A stretch of 8,046 bases of DNA from Candidatus Altarchaeota archaeon (lineage in GTDB: Archaea; Altiarchaeota; Altiarchaeia; IMC4; SCGC-AAA252-I15): the NCBI GenBank assembly GCA_026394745.1, contig JAPKXP010000008.1, forward strand, positions 1 to 8,046, in the 5' to 3' direction. Under the pieces are notes generated by a model that saw nothing but the letters and a program-made list of their open reading frames with translations, did no database searches and was not told where the DNA came from. The translations under genes and the position numbers were made by a program. Position 1 is the first letter of the stretch. Every line of letters starts with the position of its first letter. Positions 1 to 5,283 of this stretch are shown here, piece after piece.

Positions 1-980
1 TGCCTGAGAAGCAGTTCTTCGACTTCGCGAAAGACTTGTTCCCCATCCTCGTTACGCGCGGAAGCATTTACGCCTCAAGCATGGAGGGCTTCTGGGTGGA
101 CGTCGGAAGGATTGACGGCTACCTCAAGGCCAAGAAGTGGCTTATGGACCGCATCACAGAGAGGATTCCCTACTCGTCCATAGTCGACGCTACCCTGGAA
201 GGCAACGTTCACATAGGGGAGAATGTAGTCATCAAGAGGGGGTCTAAGATTGTCGGGCCGGTCACCGTCGGAGACAACGTCGTGATAGACGCAGACTCAA
301 CCATCATGCCCTACAGCTCCATCGGCAACGGAGTCACGGTGAGGGGCGGGACTGTCGTCGACGGCGCGGTATTGTTCGAGAATAACGTGTTAGGCGCAAA
401 CTCTGTCGTGGAGAACTCCATGATAGCTGAGGACTGCATACTTGGCGCAGACTCTAGGATACAGTCGGACGTTCTGATAGGCTCCCATTGCCTGCTAGAG
501 CAGAACGTGTCCGTCATACAGGGGTCGCGCCTGTGGCCTAACACCTTTGTGATACAGAATTCCTTGATCAGCGGCACGCTCAGGAGTTTCATACCCCGGG
601 ATGAGGTTTACAACGACCCCTTGTGGTCGCTTAGGACGCTCACCTCGGAGGAGGCGTTCTACTTCAACAGGTGGGATGGAAACCAGATCATCTACACCGG
701 CTTTAGGGCTAGGAGCCTGCTGGAGTTTTGCGAGGTCGCGAAGCAGGTTGACGTGAGTTCCATCGAGTACCACCTCAGGAGGGACGTGAAAGACTTCCGC
801 AGGTGGGCTAGTCACGTTCTCGGCGACGTAAGATTGTCTGAAGAGATGGAGAAGGTTAAGAGGGAGTTCGTTGAAACCAGCTTCAACAAGGAGGTGTTGA
901 GGAACAGGATAATAGACTCGACGAACGCGAGGCTGGATGAGCTGGTGCTTCTAGTCAACAAGACCAAGCTTTATAAATGA
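1..980 (+). CDS. Sugar-phosphate nucleotidyltransferase, C-terminal part (5' end outside window)
   Basis: This is the 3' part of a gene for an NDP-sugar pyrophosphorylase-like enzyme, which joins a sugar 1-phosphate to an NTP; mannose-1-phosphate guanylyltransferase or glucose-1-phosphate transferase is most likely. The frame is open from base 3 (PEKQFFDFAKDLFP...), giving about 325 visible residues. The end of the catalytic domain is seen in EGFWVDVGRIDGYLKAKKW, the usual G-x-W-x-D-x-G...Y motif before the linker. Visible residues ~64-190 are hexapeptide repeats of a left-handed beta-helix (for example VHIGEN, VTVGDN, SIGNGV, CILGAD, VLIGSH). After this comes a ~100-residue extension with SLLEF...SSIEYHL...DFRRWASHVLGD, which resembles the small domain I know as DUF5752 attached to archaeal nucleotidyltransferases. 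The N-terminal NTP-binding G-x-G-x-R-x motif is outside the window, so NTP and sugar specificity cannot be judged. Family confidence is high, exact substrate low. Confidence 0.88.
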   Translation, partial: PEKQFFDFAKDLFPILVTRGSIYASSMEGFWVDVGRIDGYLKAKKWLMDRITERIPYSSIVDATLEGNVHIGENVVIKRGSKIVGPVTVGDNVVIDADSTIMPYSSIGNGVTVRGGTVVDGAVLFENNVLGANSVVENSMIAEDCILGADSRIQSDVLIGSHCLLEQNVSVIQGSRLWPNTFVIQNSLISGTLRSFIPRDEVYNDPLWSLRTLTSEEAFYFNRWDGNQIIYTGFRARSLLEFCEVAKQVDVSSIEYHLRRDVKDFRRWASHVLGDVRLSEEMEKVKREFVETSFNKEVLRNRIIDSTNARLDELVLLVNKTKLYK

Positions 981-1006
981 ACCTGATTTTGTGGCTTCCA
1001 TACACG

Positions 1007-1050
1007 TTTTTATACTCTGGAATTTAATATTCAAGTGTCATATATCACTT
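1007..1050 (+). promoter_or_regulatory. Candidate promoter of the MC1 gene with a dyad near the expected start site
   Basis: The 95-bp gap before the MC1 gene is strongly A+T-rich compared with the flanking genes. TTTTTATAC at 1007-1015 is a reasonable archaeal TATA box; transcription would begin about 25 bases later, near 1035-1040, leaving a ~38-nt leader that contains the ribosome binding site. An imperfect dyad, AAGTG-TC-ATAT-AT-CACTT (1033-1050, 14 of 18 positions symmetric), sits over that start point and could be an operator. Other TATA-like strings occur at 969-977 (overlapping the end of the upstream gene), 1023-1030 and 1049-1059, so the choice of box is uncertain. Confidence 0.4.
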
Positions 1051-1059
1051 ATATTTTTA

Positions 1060-1067
1060 GAGGTGAT
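1060..1067 (+). promoter_or_regulatory. Shine-Dalgarno site of the MC1 gene
   Basis: GAGGTGAT ends 8 bases before the ATG at 1076 and matches eight consecutive bases of the complement of the usual archaeal 16S rRNA 3' end (anti-SD AUCACCUCC). It fixes the start codon and suggests strong translation, as expected for an abundant chromatin protein. Confidence 0.8.
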
Positions 1068-1075
1068 TAACTAAA

Positions 1076-1354
1076 ATGGCAGACGAAGTGAAGTATTTTG
1101 TTTTGTTGAAGGGAGGAAAAGACACTGAGCACATATACTCAGGAAAGCAGCCTAGGCAGGCGGCCTTGAAGGCTGCAAGCGACGGGGCCACTGACATAAA
1201 GCTGAGGGAGCGCGGAACAAAGAAGATTCACATCTTCAAGGGCTCAATCGAGTGGGTTTCCGCTCCAGCGAACGCGCCAAGCTGGCTTAAAGTCCAGAAC
1301 GGCAAGGTCAAGAAGCCTAATGTCAAGAAGATTGGAATAGAAAGAACGAAGTAA
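1076..1354 (+). CDS. MC1-family non-histone chromosomal protein
   Basis: A 92-residue basic protein that is a near full-length match in layout to MC1, the ~93-residue monomeric archaeal chromatin protein that binds double-stranded DNA and bends it sharply. The diagnostic block SGKQPRQAALKAASDG (residues 22-37) is followed by LRERGTKKIHIFKG (43-56), both close to what I recall of the Methanosarcina protein. The C-terminal arm keeps a Pro/Trp pattern (APANAPSW) and a lysine-rich end (KVKKPNVKKIGIERTK), the parts that wrap DNA in the known structure. Relative to Methanosarcina MC1 it is a few residues shorter between the two conserved blocks. It is apparently monocistronic: it has its own promoter and ribosome binding site, and a hairpin with a T tract directly at its stop codon. 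MC1 is best known from Methanosarcinales and haloarchaea; finding it next to DPANN-like genes suggests wider distribution or transfer. Confidence 0.93.
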   Translation: MADEVKYFVLLKGGKDTEHIYSGKQPRQAALKAASDGATDIKLRERGTKKIHIFKGSIEWVSAPANAPSWLKVQNGKVKKPNVKKIGIERTK

Positions 1355-1383
1355 GTTTTCCTCTTACTTCTTCTTTTCTTTTT
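1348..1383 (+). terminator. Hairpin plus T-rich terminator of the MC1 gene
   Basis: GAAGTAAG (1348-1355) and CTTACTTC (1363-1370) form a perfect 8-bp stem around a 7-base loop, followed by the T-rich tail TTCTTTTCTTTTTG (1370-1383). The left arm includes the last lysine codon and the TAA stop of the MC1 gene. Archaeal RNA polymerase terminates mainly on T tracts, so the tail may matter more than the stem. Confidence 0.6.
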
Positions 1384-1387
1384 GCTT

Positions 1388-1420
1388 TAATCTATTGGTC
1401 TACTAGATTACTTACTTTTT
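1388..1420 (+). terminator. Second inverted repeat and T run between the convergent genes
   Basis: TAATCTA (1388-1394) and TAGATTA (1404-1410) form a perfect 7-bp stem with a 9-base loop. It is followed on the + strand by CTTACTTTTT (1411-1420). It may be a backup terminator for MC1 transcripts. On the - strand the sequence beyond the pilin-like gene is A-rich rather than T-rich, so it offers no T tract for that operon; the stem could still act as a 3' end in either direction. Confidence 0.4.
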
Positions 1421-1426
1421 AGTTTA

Positions 1427-2101
1427 TTATCCGGTTCCACCTAGTCTTACCGTTCCTGAACTGTGTTTCGTTGTTCTCGCCCCGCCGATGTTTACTTCAT
1501 ATTGCACGTCCACGAATACCTCATAAGCTTGTCCTTTTTGCACGCTCTTGCAGGGTGTTTCAAGTGGGTCACCGCAGGGTGGCATAGGGCTGTTGGCATT
1601 GACTGTGAATTGAGCGTCTTTTGGCACGTTTACTCTGCCTGCTGTGCCAGTACTGCAGTCTAAAAAGGTTGTGTCGCAAGAGCTTCCGCCTGTATTATAG
1701 CATTGTACATATCCGCAATTTCCGGTTCCTCCTAGAGAGTTTATTTTTGGGTTCAAGTCAGCATTCATATAATCACAGTACCTGTTGTTCACCTTGATGC
1801 TCACGTTTGTTATGGTTATCGCGGTTCCAGCAGTGTTGAGGAACTGGCAGTAGAAGCCTCCTATACCGTTGCAGCCCCACCAGGAGGGGTTGGCGGCGCC
1901 TGTGTTTTTGTTTGAAATCTCGCAGGTTGACAGAAGGGGTTTCAGGGTTGCGAATCCTGTGCTCGTGGGCGCTCCGCTTCCGCCGAGGTTGAATATGCCT
2001 AGGCGCCACATGGCTATGCCGACGACCATGACAACTAGGATTGCCCAGCCGTAAGTCATCAGATACTCCATAGCAGACTGTCCGCGAGAGGAAGAAGCCA
2101 T
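1427..2101 (-). CDS. Class III signal peptide (archaeal pilin-like) cysteine-rich surface protein
   Basis: A 224-residue protein with an archaeal class III (type IV pilin-like) signal: a short N-region MASSSRG, a predicted cut after Gly7 by an EppA/PibD-like peptidase, then QSAMEYL and a hydrophobic helix to about residue 39 that would serve as membrane anchor and pilus-core helix. The rest is Gly/Thr/Asn-rich and beta-like, and holds ten cysteines (60, 77, 85, 109, 129, 134, 142, 149, 176, 184), all outside the helix, enough for five disulfides. Family knowledge suggests a pilus subunit or pseudopilin, assembled by a PilB/PilC-type machine not seen here. It is 36 bp downstream of glyS on the same strand, but a TATA-like sequence close to its ATG suggests its own, nearly leaderless transcript. 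It could also be a non-assembling minor pilin or a surface-anchored protein. The class of signal is clear; the role is inferred. Confidence 0.85.
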   Translation of the reverse strand: MASSSRGQSAMEYLMTYGWAILVVMVVGIAMWRLGIFNLGGSGAPTSTGFATLKPLLSTCEISNKNTGAANPSWWGCNGIGGFYCQFLNTAGTAITITNVSIKVNNRYCDYMNADLNPKINSLGGTGNCGYVQCYNTGGSSCDTTFLDCSTGTAGRVNVPKDAQFTVNANSPMPPCGDPLETPCKSVQKGQAYEVFVDVQYEVNIGGARTTKHSSGTVRLGGTG

Positions 2102-2115
2102 ATATTGTATTGGTA

Positions 2116-2148
2116 TCCTAATTAAAATATTATAGTTTTACCTTAGGA
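2116..2148 (-). promoter_or_regulatory. Candidate promoter of the pilin-like gene
   Basis: In the 36-bp gap and the last codons of glyS, the - strand reads AACTATAATATTTTAAT (2137-2121), a TATA-like tract centred about 23-30 bases before the ATG at 2101. That spacing predicts a leaderless or very short-leader mRNA, and no good Shine-Dalgarno site is present. The tract is bracketed by a 6-bp inverted repeat, TCCTAA (2116-2121) and TTAGGA (2143-2148). The location is suggestive but not proven. Confidence 0.45.
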
Positions 2149-3421
2149 GTTGTATTAATTCAGATATCGGAACCCTCTTCTGCTCCTTAGTGTCTCTGTC
2201 CCTGACTGTTACCGTGTCGTCTTTCATGGTGTCGTAGTCTATGGTTATGCTATACGGCACTCCGATTTCGTCTGCCCTCGCGTAGCGTTTTCCTATGCTT
2301 CCGGCGTGGTCCAAGAGGACGTAGAGTCCCGCATCCTTGAGCGTGTTGAATACTCCGTCCGTCTTCTCCTGTAGGCCGTCTTTCTTCACTAGTGAGAATA
2401 CTCCTGCGATGTACGGCGCCTTCTTGCTTTGCTTCATGTGCGCTGAAAGGTCGTAGTCGGTCCTGTCTGCTATGCCTACGAGCTCAATCTTCCCTAATGA
2501 TTCGCTCACGTACTCGACGTCCCACGTGTCGCTGGAGTAGAAGGCGCGTTCGTCGTCGCGGTGCTGCCGCATCTTCAGTCTTTCCGGGCTGATTCCCATG
2601 TCCGTGAACGCCTTCATGGCTTTCCCCAGGTTGTATGCTATGAACTGGATTTTTATGACCCCCTTCTCGCAGGCTTCTCCCAGCGTCATCTCAAGTTCCT
2701 GCTCGTTCTTGTCCTTGATTTTAACCTTCATGTCCTTTACTTTGTCGAACTTGTTCGTGCTCTTGTTGTCCGGGTTCATGAAGTACTGTATCTCGCATTG
2801 GTTGAATTCCCTCAGCCTTATCATGCCCTGCCTTGGCGAAATCTCGTTTCGGTATGAGTGTCCTATCTGTATGACGCCGAACGGCAGGGTCCTCCTCGCG
2901 TACTCCCAGAGGCGGTTGAACGCTAAGTATGTGGATTGCGCGGTCTCAGGCCGCAGGTATGCTGTGATTTTGCTTTTGCCTGGGCCTACCGAGGTCTGGA
3001 ACATGAGGTTGTAGTTGTATATGTCGCTCATCGCGCCCTTGCATTTCGGGCACTTGACCTGCTTTACCATCTCCTTGAGTTCGTCGACTGTCTTACCATC
3101 TACCGACGTTTTGAGCTCGGACTCGATGAGGTGGTCTGCCCTGTACGGCTCATTGCACTTCACGCACTCTGTCGTGTAGTCGCTGAAGCTCTTCACGTGA
3201 CCTGAGGCAATCCAAACGTCTTCGGGGCTGAGGGTCGGGCATTGCACCTCCATGCAACCTTCTTCGACTACATAATGTCTCCTCAGGAGGTCTTCTATGT
3301 TCTGTTTGATTCTGGCGCCTATCGGCCCGTAATCGTAGAAGCCGCTTACTCCACCGTATATCTCGAAGGACGGGTAGACTATGCCCCTGCGTTTTGAAAC
3401 GTCTAGGATATCCTCATACAT
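2138..3421 (-). CDS. glyS: Glycyl-tRNA synthetase, alpha2 type, lacking the motif 3 segment
   Basis: A 427-residue class II synthetase that would charge tRNA-Gly with glycine. From the N-terminus: RRGIVYPSFEIYGGVSGFYDYGPIG (residues 11-35) with motif 1 following; a zinc-ribbon-like pair CVKC (86-89) and CPKC (124-127); the family's YLRPETAQ (155-162); motif 2 as RNEISPRQGMIRLREF (191-206); ELVGIADRTDYDL (313-325); and the C-terminal anticodon-binding domain with GSIGKRYARADEIG (374-387) and VTVRDRD (404-410). Archaeal relatives are usually about 550-580 residues. After SAHMKQSKK (326-334) the protein passes straight to APYIAGVFSLVKKDGL, which in relatives lies after motif 3, so the family's (I)EPSxGxxR segment and the preceding insertion are missing without a frame break. 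Motif 3 carries the ATP-binding arginine, and its E-P-S is reported to contact glycine, so activity is doubtful unless another glyS exists. The start overlaps the upstream gene by 8 nt, suggesting coupled translation. Confidence 0.9.
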   Translation of the reverse strand: MYEDILDVSKRRGIVYPSFEIYGGVSGFYDYGPIGARIKQNIEDLLRRHYVVEEGCMEVQCPTLSPEDVWIASGHVKSFSDYTTECVKCNEPYRADHLIESELKTSVDGKTVDELKEMVKQVKCPKCKGAMSDIYNYNLMFQTSVGPGKSKITAYLRPETAQSTYLAFNRLWEYARRTLPFGVIQIGHSYRNEISPRQGMIRLREFNQCEIQYFMNPDNKSTNKFDKVKDMKVKIKDKNEQELEMTLGEACEKGVIKIQFIAYNLGKAMKAFTDMGISPERLKMRQHRDDERAFYSSDTWDVEYVSESLGKIELVGIADRTDYDLSAHMKQSKKAPYIAGVFSLVKKDGLQEKTDGVFNTLKDAGLYVLLDHAGSIGKRYARADEIGVPYSITIDYDTMKDDTVTVRDRDTKEQKRVPISELIQLLR

Positions 3422-5249
3422 TCTTCCTCTCTCCTTCGCTGCTCATCTCCCTCTCCCTATCGATGAGCCTCCTGAGCTCTTCCTCAACCTTCTCCTTGAC
3501 TTCGTCTTCTTTTCTTAGGGTTAGCTCTTCCTCCTTCTTTTTCATCTTCTGGTCTGCGATGGCTCTCTTTTCTGTTACTTCAGTCTCGAACTTCCTCTGT
3601 TTGCTCATCCAGGAGTAGGCTGCGGCTCCCACCACCACTGCCGCAAGGACGATTACTATTATGGTGTTGTACAGTTTAGCTTGTTCTTCAGAGACCTTTG
3701 ATTCAGAGTCCCTTACCAGTATGTCGGACTGGTTTACGCCTAGGGTGTAGTTTATCTGGCCGTCTAGCAGTTTGGCGAGTTTTGCGTTGTCGAGTGATGA
3801 GCCGTATTCGATAATCTCGAATTCCGTATTCTTGCTTGCGTTGGCTATCCTTTCCATGAAGGTCTGTACGGTGTTTGACTTTTCTGCGTAGAACATCTTG
3901 TCGTAAATGCTTTTCGCCTGGGTCGCCTCGTAGTTGGCTTTCTCGAAGTCGGCTGATCTGTAGTAATTCATTGAATTGTTCATGTAATTCTCAGCCTGCT
4001 GTAGCTGGGTCAGCTTGTTGTTTATCTGCTCTATCAGCGAGTCGCACTTGGACAGTCCCACGTAGTTCTTCAGGTCGGAGTATATGTTCCTTGCGTTTTT
4101 GGCGTAGGACATGGCGTCGTCGAGCTTGTTGTTGAGGAAGTTCTGCTGCGCGTCCTGGTAGAATTTCTCGGCTTGTTGTAGCATGACGTTTTCGCCGCAG
4201 ACTTTCTGTATCTTGGCAACCAGGTCGTCGACCTCCTTAATGTAGGCTGCGTACGTCTTGGTCTTAACTCGTTCTTCAGGCCACTTGTCCTTCTCTTCAG
4301 CCCATGCCTTGTCGTAGAGGTCCTTGTATATCGCCCGCGAGTCGCTGGCTCTCCTGGTTGAGTTGATGCAGTCTTGTATTATGTACAATTCCTGGGCTTC
4401 AAGGTATAGCGACCTAGCCCTCCTCAGCGTTGAGTCGAGGTTCTGCCCTATCTTCTCGTTTATGTTGGATATGAGTAGCGTGGTCTTCTGCACTCCGTCA
4501 GCGTCTTCCACGCTTTCGTAAAGCCTTCTGGACTCGATTGCGAAGTTGATGGACTGCTCGTAGTCCTCTTTCGCGTAAAGCTGCAGGGCCTTGTCGTAGC
4601 TTGCAGCCCCGTTAATCTTTATCCCCCTTATCATGTCCTCTATCGTGCTGACGAGCGTCGCCGTCTTCGACATTCCGTTAGGCTCCGGTATCGAGGCGTA
4701 GAGCTGGGACGCGTTTAATGCGTAGGTTCTGGCGGTCACGTAGTCGCCGACGAGGTACTTTTGCTGGGCCTGCAGGAAGAACTGGTCTGCCTCTTCAAGG
4801 CGCGACTCCTTTATGCCTATTATCGTGGTGTTCGCGCTTTGTATGAGGTTGTCTGCCTTGAGGACGCCTTCGCTGTCTCTTGTCTCGTAGTACCTGTCTT
4901 TCGCGTTCTGGCTCATGAAGATGACCCGCTCCATGTTGTCTATGGTGTTCCCTCCGAGTAGGAAGTATTCGCCTGCTATGTCGTAGTAGGCGTCAGCCAT
5001 CTGTTCTTGCGTGAGTGTTGCGTTTATCTGGCTGATTACCTGCTCGCATCTGCTTATGCCGCTTGTTATGTTCAGCTCCTCGTACACTTCCCTGCTGCGG
5101 TATATGCTCCGGAGCGCGTTCTTGTACTCGTTAGAGCTGATGAAGGTTAGCGCTGAGTTGTAGTGGTCTATGGCCTCGTACTCCGAAATTGCAATCGATA
5201 GTCCAATCAGGGTTATCAGCAACACCAGCGTTAGCGCGTTCTTCCTCAT
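3414..5249 (-). CDS. Membrane-anchored surface protein with seven TPR-like helical repeats and a cytoplasmic coiled coil
   Basis: I do not recognise this 611-residue protein as a named family. It starts MRKN plus a hydrophobic stretch (residues 5-21), a signal peptide or anchor. Residues ~26-474 contain seven helical units of ~58 residues, each with a TPR-like helix pair (Y..A...Y...DY..A...A..A...Y) and a third helix (G-x-x-K-C/A/T-x-x-L-I-x-x-I). Unit five carries an extra ~18 residues (around 314-335, rich in W, K, E). After a linker (475-525), residues 526-547 form a membrane helix, followed by a highly charged Lys/Glu tail (550-600) predicted to be a cytoplasmic coiled coil. Many N-x-S/T sequons occur in the outer part. 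The ATG at 5249 is preferred because it gives a normal signal peptide and has an SD site; an in-frame TTG at 5300 would add 17 polar residues and overlap the previous gene. It lies 34 bp after a gene whose protein contains the same repeat, so the two probably form a complex. Function unknown; adhesion, sensing or scaffolding are guesses. Confidence 0.85.
   Translation of the reverse strand: MRKNALTLVLLITLIGLSIAISEYEAIDHYNSALTFISSNEYKNALRSIYRSREVYEELNITSGISRCEQVISQINATLTQEQMADAYYDIAGEYFLLGGNTIDNMERVIFMSQNAKDRYYETRDSEGVLKADNLIQSANTTIIGIKESRLEEADQFFLQAQQKYLVGDYVTARTYALNASQLYASIPEPNGMSKTATLVSTIEDMIRGIKINGAASYDKALQLYAKEDYEQSINFAIESRRLYESVEDADGVQKTTLLISNINEKIGQNLDSTLRRARSLYLEAQELYIIQDCINSTRRASDSRAIYKDLYDKAWAEEKDKWPEERVKTKTYAAYIKEVDDLVAKIQKVCGENVMLQQAEKFYQDAQQNFLNNKLDDAMSYAKNARNIYSDLKNYVGLSKCDSLIEQINNKLTQLQQAENYMNNSMNYYRSADFEKANYEATQAKSIYDKMFYAEKSNTVQTFMERIANASKNTEFEIIEYGSSLDNAKLAKLLDGQINYTLGVNQSDILVRDSESKVSEEQAKLYNTIIVIVLAAVVVGAAAYSWMSKQRKFETEVTEKRAIADQKMKKKEEELTLRKEDEVKEKVEEELRRLIDREREMSSEGERKNV
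3427..3433 (-). promoter_or_regulatory. Shine-Dalgarno site of glyS inside the upstream gene
   Basis: On the - strand, GAGAGAGGAAGA precedes the ATG at 3421, with the purine-rich core AGAGAGG ending about 5 bases before it. It lies within the last codons of the upstream repeat protein, and start and stop interlock as ATGTATGA. This supports the chosen glyS start and translational coupling. Confidence 0.55.
3828..5174 (-). repeat. Seven coding repeats of ~58 residues (three-helix TPR-like units)
   Basis: Protein-level repeats at residues 26-80, 84-145, 151-209, 212-270, 275-351, 357-415 and 416-474 of the host gene. They align without gaps over most of their length on A..(F/Y)...A...(Y/F)...(D/E)(Y/F)..(A/S)...A..(A/S)(R/K)..Y, followed by a third helix. 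DNA identity between units is low, so the duplications are old and constrained at protein level. Confidence 0.75.
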
Positions 5250-5252
5250 TTT

Positions 5253-5257
5253 CTCCA
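5253..5257 (-). promoter_or_regulatory. Shine-Dalgarno site of the seven-repeat protein gene
   Basis: The - strand reads GTGGAGAAAATG, with TGGAG 3 bases before the ATG at 5249. The spacing is short but supports this ATG over the in-frame TTG at 5300. Confidence 0.45.
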
Positions 5258-5283
5258 CGTCTATATATTCTGTTTGACTGTTT

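Noticed and set aside
2405..2440. Frameshift as the reason motif 3 is missing from GlyRS
   Set aside because: The reading frame is continuous and family-like on both sides with no extra bases between the two conserved blocks, so no hidden motif 3 can lie in another frame here.
2598..3014. 138-codon open frame on the + strand opposite glyS
   Set aside because: It lies wholly opposite a clear synthetase gene, has no recognisable motif, and its composition follows the complementary codons.
5259..5270. TATATA-like sequence before the seven-repeat protein gene as an independent promoter
   Set aside because: It is only ~10-21 bases from the ATG, too close for TBP-directed initiation upstream of the start codon; co-transcription with the propeller gene is simpler.
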